From Propionispora sp. 2/2-37 (GTDB lineage: Bacteria; Bacillota; Negativicutes; Propionisporales; Propionisporaceae), in contig NZ_CYSP01000013.1 of NCBI RefSeq assembly GCF_001298735.1, positions 62,001-126,000 of the forward strand: 64,000 nt of DNA, written 5' to 3'. Below the pieces are notes generated by a model. That model had not been told where the DNA came from, ran no database searches, and was given only the letters and a program-made list of their open reading frames with translations. Shown piece by piece: positions 25,576 to 34,697 of the stretch. The translations under genes were made by a program, and so were the position numbers. The first letter of the stretch is position 1. The number at the start of each line of letters is the position of its first letter.

Positions 25576-26973
25576 ATGTCTTATTTTCATGGTGAAAATG
25601 ATTTACGGGCTGAGGAGGTGGAAGCATTACTGAAGGCGCAGCAGGAATATGCATGGCTGCATTTGACCAATCACTCATTGCTGGAGAATCAGGAACCGCA
25701 GATCATGGTGGAAGGACAGGGTTGCTATATTAAAGATGCACGAGGGAAGGAATATCTGGACATGCTGTCCGGCGGAGTATGGTGCGTTAATGTCGGCTAC
25801 GGCAGGGAAACGCTGGTGGAAGCCGCGGCCCGGCAGTTGAGAACACTGCCTTACTATGCCGGTAGTGTTGCGAATCCGCCTTATATCCGGCTGGCGGAAA
25901 AAATGGCTTCGTTATTGCCGGCCATGCCCCGGCTGTATGTGTCCAACAGCGGTTCCGAAGCCAATGAAAAAACCTTTAAGATGGCCAGGCTGTATTTCCG
26001 GATAAAGTATCCTCATGCCGCAAAATACAAAATTATTTACCGGGACCGTGATTATCATGGCAGCACGCTTGCCGTGCTCAGCGCCGGTGGCCAGGAGGAA
26101 AGAAAAAACGGATTTGGGCCGCTCCTGGAGGGCTTTGTGAAAATTCCGCACGCTTGCTGCTACCGGTGTCAGTTCAACAAGGAATATCCCGGCTGCGGTA
26201 TGGAATGTGCATATGCGCTGGAAGAGGTTATCAAAAAAGAAGGAGCGGACAGTGTGGCCGCGGTCATTCTTGAGCCGATCACCGCCGGAGGCGGCATTAT
26301 TCCGCCTGTACCCGAATATTTCCCGATCATCCAAAAGATTTGCCGGCAGTATGAAGTATTGTTAATTCTGGATGAAGTGGTGAATGGATTTGGCCGGACC
26401 GGCAAAATGTTCGGCTACCAGCACTACGATGTCGACCCGGATATGATCAGTATGGCCAAGGGGCTTGCCAGTTCGTATATGCCGCTGGCCGGTACTGCCG
26501 CTAAAACGTATATTTTTGATCAATTTCTGGCCGCTCCGGAGGACTATTTCGGTTATTTCCGGGACATCAGCACCTATGGCGGCTGTGCGGCAGCCTGCAG
26601 TACGGCCCTTGAAAATATCCGTATTATCGAAGAGGAAGAGTTGGTAGAGAACAGCGCGGTTGTGGGGCGTTACCTCATGGAAGAGTTAAGCCAGTTCAAA
26701 AATCACCCGCTGGTGGGGGATATCCGCGGCAAGGGCTTGCTTGTCGGCCTGGAGCTGGTAGAGGACAAGAAAACGAAAGCGCCGGTTCAGGAAAGCATTA
26801 TGGCCGGTATTGTAGGAGACGTGAAAAATCAGGGATATTTGATTGGCCGCATGGGGCGCAGTGTCCCCGGTTACAACAATGTGCTGACGCTGGCACCGGC
26901 GTTGATTATTACGAAAGAGCAGGTGGATGAGGTTGTCAACGCTCTGGGCAATGCGTTAACCAGGCTGAAGTAA
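25576..26973 (+). CDS. Class III (omega) aminotransferase (1)
   Basis: A 465-residue PLP enzyme of the GABA/omega-amino-acid aminotransferase class. Visible are YLDMLSGGVWCVNVGYG near the start, the cofactor region NSGSEANEKTFKMAR, YHGSTLAVLSAGG, the acidic ILDEVVNGFGRTGK and the PLP-lysine region SMAKGLASSYMPL. An insert with four cysteines (CCYRCQF then PGCGMEC, about residues 194-213) also occurs in the aminotransferase at 56197-57516. The start is the ATG at 25576 behind AGGGGGG. Following deiminase and carbamoylase genes, it could remove the amino group of an omega-amino acid such as beta-alanine or GABA; the substrate is inferred. Confidence 0.92.
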   Translation: MSYFHGENDLRAEEVEALLKAQQEYAWLHLTNHSLLENQEPQIMVEGQGCYIKDARGKEYLDMLSGGVWCVNVGYGRETLVEAAARQLRTLPYYAGSVANPPYIRLAEKMASLLPAMPRLYVSNSGSEANEKTFKMARLYFRIKYPHAAKYKIIYRDRDYHGSTLAVLSAGGQEERKNGFGPLLEGFVKIPHACCYRCQFNKEYPGCGMECAYALEEVIKKEGADSVAAVILEPITAGGGIIPPVPEYFPIIQKICRQYEVLLILDEVVNGFGRTGKMFGYQHYDVDPDMISMAKGLASSYMPLAGTAAKTYIFDQFLAAPEDYFGYFRDISTYGGCAAACSTALENIRIIEEEELVENSAVVGRYLMEELSQFKNHPLVGDIRGKGLLVGLELVEDKKTKAPVQESIMAGIVGDVKNQGYLIGRMGRSVPGYNNVLTLAPALIITKEQVDEVVNALGNALTRLK

Positions 26974-27042
26974 CTGTAATGTATCCTGGTATAAGAAGAG
27001 GCAGCAGCGAGTAACAAAAAATGAATACCCGCTCAGCATAGT

Positions 27043-27080
27043 TCCGGATGATCTTAACGGTCATCCGGATGTTTATTTTT
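27043..27080 (+). terminator. Terminator after aminotransferase 1
   Basis: TCCGGATGA pairs with TCATCCGGA around a nine-base loop, followed by a T-rich tail. Confidence 0.85.
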
Positions 27081-27158
27081 CAGAACATCCCTGGTAATAC
27101 AGTCAGTCCCTTTTCGTGCCAGTGCCGTGTTCCTGATATGAGGGATACCGCTTAAGTA

Positions 27159-27187
27159 TTGACATCGAAATCAGGTAGAATTATAAT
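27159..27187 (+). promoter_or_regulatory. Consensus sigma-A promoter upstream of the c-di-GMP riboswitch
   Basis: TTGACA (27159-27164), 17-base spacer, TATAAT (27182-27187): a perfect consensus promoter. The only gene downstream on this strand is the chemoreceptor at 27594. Confidence 0.8.
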
Positions 27188-27207
27188 TGATAATGATAAT
27201 CAATCAC
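27188..27207 (+). promoter_or_regulatory. Fur box overlapping the transcription start
   Basis: TGATAATGATAATCA matches the Fur 7-1-7 inverted repeat with one mismatch, directly after the -10 box. Iron repression of the riboswitch-chemoreceptor transcript is the natural reading. Confidence 0.7.
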
Positions 27208-27324
27208 ATGGTGCTTTGCAGCTTTTGCGGTTCGGCAGTGAGAAGACAAAGAACAATGAATTTTGATCTTTTTAGAGAGTTATTGTGGTAATCATATTAG
27301 ATTAAGTTATTCAAATACATATTT

Positions 27325-27397
27325 GGCAAACTTATTGAAAAATAAGGACGCAAAGCTATGGGTCTAAAGACTGTACGTCAATGATTGCCAGGTTGCC
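27325..27397 (+). ncRNA. Cyclic-di-GMP-I (GEMM) riboswitch aptamer
   Basis: The 5' GGCAAAC pairs with the 3' GTTGCC. CTTATT and AATAAG form a stem capped by a GAAA tetraloop, then GGACGCAAAGC and a short GAC/GTC stem, and finally ATGATTGCCAGG, the conserved receptor side. These are the signatures of class I c-di-GMP aptamers, including the tetraloop and its receptor. It lies about 200 bases before a chemoreceptor start and directly ahead of a terminator. Confidence 0.9.
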
Positions 27398-27417
27398 CTC
27401 GAAATAGGTACTAACGT

Positions 27418-27440
27418 CCGGGCATTTGTCCGGTTTTTTT
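27418..27440 (+). terminator. Riboswitch expression-platform terminator
   Basis: CCGGGC pairs with GTCCGG around ATTT (one G-T pair), followed by seven T. It starts 21 bases after the aptamer and would control read-through to the chemoreceptor gene. Confidence 0.85.
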
Positions 27441-27593
27441 GTTTGAGCAGGCAGAATACTTTTTGGTTGTAAAATGAAGAAGGACATGGCTTGTACCTGG
27501 GTTCATGAGATTGGTGCAAGTTGAGTCTTTTCTAATTTTGGGACATATGTACATAGCTGTAGTCATTATTCTTAACGTTTAGGAGAGTGAAAC

Positions 27594-29561
27594 ATGTCAA
27601 TTAAAACCAAAGTAGTTGTGTTATTATTAATTTCCTTATGCTTGACCGGACTTATAGTTAGTGGATCTGGTTTATTGGTTCTTTATAGTAAAAATTTTAA
27701 TAACACACAAGAAAACATGAACGGCCAGGCGGCCCAGCTTGCCGGTGAAGTCAGTGAATTATTTGCTTCCTTTACCAGAAGCGGGGAGTTCTATGCTAAT
27801 GATCCCGATTTGAAGTCGGGGGATGCCGCCCGTATACAAGAGAAAATTGATACTTATTTTGCCGCTACATGGGGGGCTGACCACCTGGTTTTTCTTAATT
27901 CTTCGGGAATCCGTGTCGCTACAGCTCCTTACGAAGCCAAAGCGATTGGGGTCAGTATAGCCGACCGTAAGTTTTTCAAGGATACCATGAATGATCAAAA
28001 GTCTCATATTAGCGATGTGATTCTGAATAGAGCAACAGGGGTTCCTTCGGTCGTCGTTACCCAGCCTGTCAAAACGGAAGACGGAAAAATGGCGGGGATG
28101 GTCGTTCAGTCTGTTGATTTGAAAACTTTACAGGATTTTCTGTCGCAGATCAGAGTGGGAACAGACGGCGTGGTTGCCATCGTTGCGCGGGATGGTTCCG
28201 TGGTAGCCCATTCTAATAGCGATATGCTGCATGGAGGGAACAAAGTGGCCGAGGAACTTTTACATACTTTGGAAGAAAATCCCGGACGCCTTCTTGCCTA
28301 TGTAGATTTGGCCGGGAGAGATTCTCTAGCCGTGTCATTGCCGATCCGGAATACCGATTGGCAGGTGATTCTAAGTCTGCCAATGAGTGAATTTAAAAGC
28401 ACTTTTTATGAAAGCCTGAAATCCATGCTTATTGCTCTTTTCATAGGGCTGGTTGTTGTCGGTTTTATTGCCTGGCTATTTCTTATTCGACTTTTGCGTC
28501 CTATGGGGCAAATGGTTCAGCAGGTTGCCAGGATTGGCAACGGTGATTTGACAGTAGCTATGCAATCCGCAACCCAGGATGAAATTGGTATTCTGGCCCG
28601 GGCAATAGCAAGCTCAATCGGGAATTTTCGTAATATGATTATCGAAGTGCAGGAGGCCAGCAAACTGGTTTCAGCTTCTTCGGAAGAACTTACAGCCAAT
28701 ACGGATCAATTGACGCAGACTGCCAATCAAATTGCCGAAGTAATAGCAGAAGTAGCCAGTGGGACAACTAACCAAATGCAGGCTGTAGACAATGCCATGG
28801 ATGTTGTGGAGCGAATGTCTGCAGGCCTTCAGCAAATTACAGCAAATACCGAAAGTGTTTCGGCCATGGCCGGAAAGACATCGGATACGGCCCAGGAAGG
28901 TGGTAGAAGTATTCAGGAGGTAAACAATCAGATGGCTAACATCGAAATGTCCGTCACGAATTCGGCGCAGATGGTGGACAAGCTCGGCAGGCGATCGAAG
29001 GAAATCGGACAAATTGTTGAAACCATAGCAGGCTTGGCCGGGCAGACCAATTTGCTGGCTTTAAATGCGGCGATTGAAGCTGCGCGGGCAGGCGAACAGG
29101 GGCGTGGTTTTGCTGTAGTGGCAGAAGAGGTAAAAAAACTTGCCGAACAGTCCCAGTCGGCGGCAGAAGAAATTGCCAATCTGATCAGGGAAACTCAGGA
29201 AGATACCGACAAAGCCGTAACGGCCATGGATGAAGGGGTAAGTGAAGTTAAAAAAGGCAGTGAAGTGGTTCATATAGCAGGACAAGCCTTCCAGGAAATT
29301 GGAGGACTTGTAAAACAGGTTTCAGAGCAAATTGCGGATATATCCTCAGCGATTGAGCAAATTTCTGATGATAGCCAGCACTTTGTTGGTTCAATAAAAG
29401 ACATAGCCTTGGTAAGTAAGACGGTGACCAGCCAAAGTCAAACCGTTTCTGCAGCTACCGAAGAACAAGCCGCATCGCTACATGGGATTGCCTCGTCCGT
29501 TGCCGACCTGGCCAAAATGGCGGGAGATCTTCAAAGGATTGTATCCCAATTTAGGATTTAG
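27594..29561 (+). CDS. Methyl-accepting chemotaxis protein with Cache sensor
   Basis: A full-length 655-residue chemoreceptor. A transmembrane helix (about residues 6-28) is followed by an extracytoplasmic double-Cache (PDC) sensor (about 35-275, with [33 protein letters not shown] strands), a second helix (about 280-305), HAMP (about 306-360), and the signalling coiled coil with tip [18 protein letters not shown]. It would direct movement toward or from small ligands. Its mRNA leader holds a c-di-GMP-I riboswitch and terminator behind a Fur-type promoter, so expression should follow c-di-GMP and iron. AGGAGAG lies before the ATG. The RraA-PilZ gene follows 116 bases later. Confidence 0.95.
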   Translation: MSIKTKVVVLLLISLCLTGLIVSGSGLLVLYSKNFNNTQENMNGQAAQLAGEVSELFASFTRSGEFYANDPDLKSGDAARIQEKIDTYFAATWGADHLVFLNSSGIRVATAPYEAKAIGVSIADRKFFKDTMNDQKSHISDVILNRATGVPSVVVTQPVKTEDGKMAGMVVQSVDLKTLQDFLSQIRVGTDGVVAIVARDGSVVAHSNSDMLHGGNKVAEELLHTLEENPGRLLAYVDLAGRDSLAVSLPIRNTDWQVILSLPMSEFKSTFYESLKSMLIALFIGLVVVGFIAWLFLIRLLRPMGQMVQQVARIGNGDLTVAMQSATQDEIGILARAIASSIGNFRNMIIEVQEASKLVSASSEELTANTDQLTQTANQIAEVIAEVASGTTNQMQAVDNAMDVVERMSAGLQQITANTESVSAMAGKTSDTAQEGGRSIQEVNNQMANIEMSVTNSAQMVDKLGRRSKEIGQIVETIAGLAGQTNLLALNAAIEAARAGEQGRGFAVVAEEVKKLAEQSQSAAEEIANLIRETQEDTDKAVTAMDEGVSEVKKGSEVVHIAGQAFQEIGGLVKQVSEQIADISSAIEQISDDSQHFVGSIKDIALVSKTVTSQSQTVSAATEEQAASLHGIASSVADLAKMAGDLQRIVSQFRI

Positions 29562-29677
29562 ACAGTACTAGCTGCGTTTAGCAGACATTGTTTTCTTGTT
29601 AGAAGTAACACGGTTATTTGATAAATCATGGAGTGTATCCCGGAATAAATTCATGGGGATAAACAGGAGGATGGATT

Positions 29678-30658
29678 ATGTCAAATGTAGGATTACGTAT
29701 TTATTTAGAATTTAATCGGCCACCCAGAGCCTTAGTTGAAGGATTTGCCGGGATACCGGTAGCCAATATAGCCGATAACATGAATCGCATGTCGTGCATG
29801 GATGCCAGAATTCGCCCCATAAATGAGACAGCGTTACTAGGACCGGCTTTTACTGTCAGGTCACGTCCCGGCGATAATCTTATGCTTAATAAGGCACTTG
29901 ACCTGGCACAGCCTGGCGATATTGTGGTGGTAGATGTACAGGGCGATTTGACCCATTCCGTTATGGGAGAACTAATGGCGCTGTGGGGCAGGAAGAGGGG
30001 AATCGGCGGTTTTATTATTGATGGCGCTATTCGGGATGTTGGGGCACTAAAGACAATGGATATACCTATTTATGCGGCAGGGGTCACACCGGCTGGTCCT
30101 TACAAAGACGGACCCGGAGAAATCAATGTCCCGGTCGTTTGCGGCGGTGTAGCCGTTCATCCGGGAGATATACTGGTTGGTGATGAAGACGGAGTTGTTG
30201 TCATTAACCCGTTTGATGCTGAGGGTTTATTAGAAAAATCCAGAGCGACATTGCGTAAAGAAGACGCGATTCTGAATGATATTGACAACATGACCTGGGA
30301 CCGGACATGGATTGAGCGAATCCTTAAGGAACGCGGTGTTGCTGTTTTACAGGAAAACCGGAGTTTTTCCCGTGCCGATATTTATGAACCGGTAACGGTT
30401 GTTCTGGAGGGAAGAGCGTCCACGCAGCCGGCGACGGCAATCAATATCAGCAATGGAGGAATCATATTGCAAGTGGAGCAGCCTTTGGAAAATGACCAGT
30501 TGATCCGGTTAACCCTGCCGCGAAAATTAGGCAATGTCGAGATAAAGGCCAAAGTCATCTGGCAGCAGGGAAATAACTATGGTTGCAAATTTGTAGATAT
30601 GTCCAGCGACGTACAGGCAATATTGGATTCCGTTGCCTATTATTGCCGGAAAAATTAG
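29678..30658 (+). CDS. RraA-family protein fused to a PilZ domain
   Basis: A 326-residue two-domain protein. Residues about 15-215 are RraA / HMG-aldolase-like: IADNMNRMSCMD, GPAFTVRSRPGDNLM, GELMALWGRKRG, IGGFIIDGAIRDV (with the substrate-binding Arg-Asp) and GDEDGVVVI. Residues about 225-326 carry the two PilZ c-di-GMP motifs: RxxxR as NRSFSR, and D/NxSxxG as NISNGG, followed by the PilZ beta-barrel (VIWQQGNNYGCKFVDM). RraA homologues are either divalent-metal aldolases/decarboxylases for 4-carboxy-4-hydroxy-2-oxo acids or RNase E inhibitors. This one keeps aldolase-type residues. A PilZ fusion implies control by c-di-GMP. GGAGG precedes the ATG. Confidence 0.9.
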   Translation: MSNVGLRIYLEFNRPPRALVEGFAGIPVANIADNMNRMSCMDARIRPINETALLGPAFTVRSRPGDNLMLNKALDLAQPGDIVVVDVQGDLTHSVMGELMALWGRKRGIGGFIIDGAIRDVGALKTMDIPIYAAGVTPAGPYKDGPGEINVPVVCGGVAVHPGDILVGDEDGVVVINPFDAEGLLEKSRATLRKEDAILNDIDNMTWDRTWIERILKERGVAVLQENRSFSRADIYEPVTVVLEGRASTQPATAINISNGGIILQVEQPLENDQLIRLTLPRKLGNVEIKAKVIWQQGNNYGCKFVDMSSDVQAILDSVAYYCRKN

Positions 30659-30678
30659 ATTCATAGGTGGTGGGTTGC

Positions 30679-31137
30679 ATGAGTTGGGATAGTATCCCTA
30701 TATTAATTATCCTGGTATTGGCAGCTATCGGCAATAATCATACGGTAACTATCGCTGCGGTAGTATTATTATTGATACAAAAACTAGGGCTGGTCAATTG
30801 CTTTTCTTTCATTGATAATTATGGAATGAACGCCGGTATTATCATTCTGACAATAGCTGTTTTAAGTCCGGTGGCACAAGGTCGGATAGCAAGTAATGAA
30901 ATAGCGGGCTTATTTAAAGCTCCTGTTGGTATTGTAGCCATTATCATTGGAATTTTGGTAGCCTGGATTGCCGGCCAGGGCGTATTTTTTATGAAAGAAT
31001 CACCGGAAATTACCACAGCCTTGATTGTCGGCACAATAATCGGTGTCTGCTTCTTCCGGGGATTACCGGTAGGCCCGTTGATTGCGGGCGGTATGGTTGC
31101 ACTTGTGGTTAATCTACTTGGCCTGGTAAAACGTTGA
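30679..31137 (+). CDS. DUF441 (UPF0756, YeaL-like) membrane protein
   Basis: A 152-residue integral membrane protein with four hydrophobic segments, matching the DUF441/UPF0756 family in size and in its ending (GVCFFRGLPVGPLIAGGMVA). The family function is unknown. I take the ATG at 30679 (GGTGG upstream) as start; an earlier GTG-like frame adds four residues. It follows the RraA-PilZ gene by 20 bases and very likely shares its transcript. A strong terminator follows. Confidence 0.88.
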   Translation: MSWDSIPILIILVLAAIGNNHTVTIAAVVLLLIQKLGLVNCFSFIDNYGMNAGIIILTIAVLSPVAQGRIASNEIAGLFKAPVGIVAIIIGILVAWIAGQGVFFMKESPEITTALIVGTIIGVCFFRGLPVGPLIAGGMVALVVNLLGLVKR

Positions 31138-31257
31138 ATCCTTAAGCTTCGGGTATTTCCCGCTGACTGCGGACGCTGATGAAAACCTGGGATGACAGGA
31201 ACGATGAATTTGTGCCGGGAAAGGTTGGAAGCATCAGGGCAATAGTGAAAGTATGTA

Positions 31258-31299
31258 AAATACCGTGATACGCTTTAATTAGAGCGTATCACGGTATTT
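31258..31299 (+). terminator. Long perfect terminator-like hairpin
   Basis: AAATACCGTGATACGCT (31258-31274) pairs perfectly with its complement at 31283-31299 around an eight-base loop, closing the MCP-RraA-DUF441 unit. Confidence 0.85.
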
Positions 31300-31342
31300 A
31301 TGTTTCCTAATGTCGGTCGTCGCCGTACTGGTTTCCCTATCC

Positions 31343-31603
31343 CTAAACGGTATGGTCCGTACGCCCTGACGCCTTAGCTTCAACTGCCTCCTTTTGAGCG
31401 TTTTCGGCCATAGAAGCTTCTGCCATTTCTATCATGCGCTTTACTTTTTCGCCGCCAATTTTACCACCGATTTTGCCGACTTGCTGTGTGGTAAGGTCTT
31501 CGTTATGACCCTGGTCGAGCGGTATGCCCAGTTGCCGTGCCACTTCATGCTTGTCGGGCAGTGAGTTGTTCAGTTCTTCCATAGTATCGAGCCGTTCTTT
31601 CAT
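31343..31603 (-). CDS. Small acid-soluble spore protein-like (alpha/beta type)
   Basis: An 86-residue protein carrying the alpha/beta SASP core: VARQLGIP, TTQQVGKIGGKIGGEKVKRM and IEMAE. SASPs coat DNA in dormant spores and protect it from UV and heat. It is longer than usual (about 60-70 residues), with a Glu/Lys/Ala-rich C-terminal tail, and the usual germination-protease cleavage site (T/S-E-F/I-A) is only loosely kept as KHEVA. GGGAGG lies nine bases before the ATG. Its presence argues that the host forms endospores. Confidence 0.8.
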   Translation of the reverse strand: MKERLDTMEELNNSLPDKHEVARQLGIPLDQGHNEDLTTQQVGKIGGKIGGEKVKRMIEMAEASMAENAQKEAVEAKASGRTDHTV

Positions 31604-31716
31604 ATGCTCAAACCTCCCTTTTCATACTATCCTTCTCTTTGGTATTGTTTCCGGATCGCTAAAGCAATAATCCTATTTATTTTTGCTATTTGCAGAACAC
31701 AAAAAGGAGGATTTGA

Positions 31717-32856
31717 TTAATGCCATTTAGGAATAATCATGGAGGAAAGGAACGAGACCAGCGGCACGGTCAAAATGATGCCGATCGTTCCGGAGATGCC
31801 CTGCATGATTTCAATGCCAATATTGTAGGAATTAATCAATTGCAGGTAGGGCAGGTCATAGGAATAATTCAGCATGAGCAAGCCAAGAGAACTGCCGGTA
31901 AAGGCCAGTATGAGCGTGTTGCACATAGTGCCCATTGTATCCCGGCCGATCGTCATGCCCGAAGCGAATAATTCGGCAACCGTCGCATCCGGTTTTTTAT
32001 CATAAATTTCGTTGACGGCTGAGGCAATAGACATCGAAATATCCATGACTGCTCCCAAAGCCGATATTAAGATGCCGGCAAAAAGCAGTTCGCCGATACG
32101 CACGGGCGTGTTTTGCGCCAGAAATAACAGGTTTTCAATTTCTCCTACATTATAGCCGTTGATACCGGCGCAGAGACCGAACAGCCAGGCGGAAATACCG
32201 GCAATGAGCACACCGCCCAGTGAGCCGGTTACGGCGCAAACGGTTTTGCCCGTCCAGCCGCCGATAAGGTAGAGGGTAACAAACGTAGTGATAAAGGAAA
32301 CCGTAATGGCTGACAAAAATGGCGAAATTCCCCGGTAGATCATCGGAAGCAGCAGATAAAAAATGCAGACAAAAGTAAAAATAAGCCCTAAAGCCGATTT
32401 AATTCCGCTCTTGCCGCCGATTAGCGCAAGCAGCAGCAAAAAGATGAGCAAAAAGCCAAATACGACCCATTCCCGGTCACGACTGTACACTGTCGTGACG
32501 GAGGCGTCGCCGTTTACGCTGCTGATGGTGATGACACTCATGCCCGGGCGGCAGGCTGTTCCAAACAGCATGCCGTCCGGGCTGACAGCGTCGACTATTT
32601 TACCTTTATTAGGGCCGGTAGCCATCTGCAAACGGACTTGCTGATTGCCATAGCGGTTGCCGTCTTCCGCCAAATTATCCGTGACGATTTCAACAACCGT
32701 TGCCTTTTCAAAAGTCCTACCCGCGGTATTGACCAGTGAGACCTTTTCTGTCGTATGATTAAACCAGTGCAAAAACAAAGCAAGAACAATGGTCAGCAAA
32801 CAGACCATGGTCTTAGTAAAAAGTTCCTTTTTGCCGATTCTTGAAATAGCTTGCAT
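31717..32856 (-). CDS. YibE/F-family membrane protein
   Basis: A roughly 379-residue multi-pass membrane protein of the YibE/F family (function unknown). A first helix (about 10-30) is followed by an extracytoplasmic domain with QQVRLQMATGPNKGKIVDA, then about seven helices including GFLLIFLLLLALIGGKSGIK and ILISALGAVMDISMSIASA, then the family signature near GMTIGRDTMGTMCNTLILA. I place the start at 32856, preceded by GGGGAGG, not at the longer frame beginning at 32922. The metallophosphoesterase gene ends 67 bases upstream on the same strand. Confidence 0.88.
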   Translation of the reverse strand: MQAISRIGKKELFTKTMVCLLTIVLALFLHWFNHTTEKVSLVNTAGRTFEKATVVEIVTDNLAEDGNRYGNQQVRLQMATGPNKGKIVDAVSPDGMLFGTACRPGMSVITISSVNGDASVTTVYSRDREWVVFGFLLIFLLLLALIGGKSGIKSALGLIFTFVCIFYLLLPMIYRGISPFLSAITVSFITTFVTLYLIGGWTGKTVCAVTGSLGGVLIAGISAWLFGLCAGINGYNVGEIENLLFLAQNTPVRIGELLFAGILISALGAVMDISMSIASAVNEIYDKKPDATVAELFASGMTIGRDTMGTMCNTLILAFTGSSLGLLMLNYSYDLPYLQLINSYNIGIEIMQGISGTIGIILTVPLVSFLSSMIIPKWH

Positions 32857-32923
32857 AGTTCCTCCCCTAATTATAGACAGTACAAACAGGTTTGTAGCCT
32901 GCCTGTACTGTCTGGTAATCATT

Positions 32924-34432
32924 TCAGTTGCGGGTTCCCGTTTTTATAATCTTATATGGAGTTGATCCGGCAAGTATTTCTCCCGTTGTTGCATCGAAGG
33001 TTGTGACTGAAAAACTGTTATTGTCAATGGCGATTACGGCATAAGACGGTGTCCAGGTCTGGCTTCTTTCCGCAATATAATTTTGCTGAACAGCAATCAA
33101 ATTGTAGAATTTACTGCCTGTAGCCGAATTGGCTTCCAGATAAACGGTACCCTTAGGGTTGGTGATGGTTCCGCCGACCTGAGAACTTACAATGTGATAA
33201 GCGTTGTTTGCGGCAAGGTAGGGGGCTTTTTCGGCCGGAGAAGAGCTTGCTTTGACCGGTGAGGAACTAAAAACAGGATGGTTTTTACCATCGCCAGTCA
33301 ACTGATAGGTCCTGGAATAGGTATGATCATGACCCTGCAGCACAACATCAACAGCATATTTGTCGAATAAAGGCGTAAGCTGTGTCCTTAGCACGATGCC
33401 GTCCGAGTCTGAATGGTCATAACCGGAACCATAAATGTCCTGATGGAACATCACGATCCGCCATTTTTTGTCGCCGTGCAGCTGAATTGCTTTTTTCATG
33501 ACATTTTCATGAGTCTGACAGTTATAGTTATTGGTATCAAGCACAATAAATAATGCGTTGCCGTAAGTATAATAATAATCGGTGCCGGCGGCTGTCCGGC
33601 CGAGAGTATAGATGGATTCGGCGCCATCAAATGTATTGGGATTGTTAAAATGGTTGGAGTAGTTGTTAAATTTGGAATCATGGTTGCCGATCAGTGTAGA
33701 TAATGGAATACTGCGTAAGATCGACGGATTTAGAAATCCTGCGTATTCATATTCCTGATTTTCGCCATTGGCGGTATCGTTAATCTGATCGCCGACCGAT
33801 ATGATGAAGCTAAGGTCCGGATTTTTTTTCACGGCCATTTGTAAGGTTTTATTCCAGTTAAAAGAATCATTTCTGGCCGCGATTAATTTGGCCATTGTTT
33901 CTCCTTCGGAGGAAATTTGTCCGTTGGATGCGCCAATCTGGGGATCACCGACATACAGTGCCTTAAAAGACGAAAAACTGTGCGTGCGGTATTGCGCAGG
34001 CGCGCTTTCCCGGCCATTGCTAATGTAAGTATAGTAGTATGTAGTGTTTTCTTTTAATTTATCGACAGTTACTTTGTTAGCGTAATATTGAATGCCGTTT
34101 TGCTGTTTTATTTTTTCTTGGGTGCCGGTGAATGTTTTGGCGTTTTTCATATTGGGGGAAGTGGATAATTTAATGACGGGAACCTCGCTGGTATGGGAGT
34201 ACCAGCCAAAATTGAGTTCAGAGGGATTCCGGCCGACATTAAGCGCAATTTTTTCGTAATCCTTTTGCACCGTTTCCCATTCCTGTTTCCACGCAGTCCA
34301 TTCCGCGCGGGGCGTCGCCGCCGGGGAGGAGGCATCGTTCCAATGCTCGGTGGCTGCAAAGACAGTAAAACCGAGACAGGCAATCATTGCCGTTGCCAGA
34401 GTGCAGCGGGCAATTTTTTTACTGACTTTCAT
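32924..34432 (-). CDS. Secreted metallophosphoesterase (purple acid phosphatase-like)
   Basis: A 502-residue exported protein with a signal peptide (MKVSKKIARCTLATAMIACL, cleavage near FAATEHW). It has an N-terminal purple-acid-phosphatase Ig-like domain (FGWYSHTSEVP, NTTYYYTYISNG) and a dimetal phosphoesterase domain: YVGDPQIG, ISVGDQIND, LIGNHDSKFN, MFHQDIYG and LQGHDHTYSRTY. It probably releases phosphate outside the cell. Starts at the ATG 34432 or a TTG six bases earlier; GGAG lies upstream of both. It is the second phosphatase of this type in the window (other at 7628-8871), and may share a transcript with the YibE/F gene. Confidence 0.9.
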   Translation of the reverse strand: MKVSKKIARCTLATAMIACLGFTVFAATEHWNDASSPAATPRAEWTAWKQEWETVQKDYEKIALNVGRNPSELNFGWYSHTSEVPVIKLSTSPNMKNAKTFTGTQEKIKQQNGIQYYANKVTVDKLKENTTYYYTYISNGRESAPAQYRTHSFSSFKALYVGDPQIGASNGQISSEGETMAKLIAARNDSFNWNKTLQMAVKKNPDLSFIISVGDQINDTANGENQEYEYAGFLNPSILRSIPLSTLIGNHDSKFNNYSNHFNNPNTFDGAESIYTLGRTAAGTDYYYTYGNALFIVLDTNNYNCQTHENVMKKAIQLHGDKKWRIVMFHQDIYGSGYDHSDSDGIVLRTQLTPLFDKYAVDVVLQGHDHTYSRTYQLTGDGKNHPVFSSSPVKASSSPAEKAPYLAANNAYHIVSSQVGGTITNPKGTVYLEANSATGSKFYNLIAVQQNYIAERSQTWTPSYAVIAIDNNSFSVTTFDATTGEILAGSTPYKIIKTGTRN

Positions 34433-34633
34433 CGACAATCATCTCCGTTTACAATTATTGGATTTATATGCAGTTGTCATACTCATTATAGAACAATGAA
34501 AATAGGAATTTTCTTATTTGCGGTATATTTAACCTAAATTAACCGTAATTTAACATAGGAAAACAGAAAATGATTGTTTTTGGCCGGACGCCAAAAATCC
34601 AACCGCCACTGAGGGTATAACGATAGTATTCAT

Positions 34634-34680
34634 TAAAAAAACAGGAAGTTTTCCAGCCGGTGCCAGGGAACTTCCTGTTT
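34634..34680 (-). terminator. Terminator of the bio operon
   Basis: AAACAGGAAGTT pairs with AACTTCCTGTTT; on the minus strand the hairpin is followed by a T-run. It lies just after bioF. Confidence 0.85.
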
Positions 34681-34697
34681 TGAAATAGAGGCTGTTA

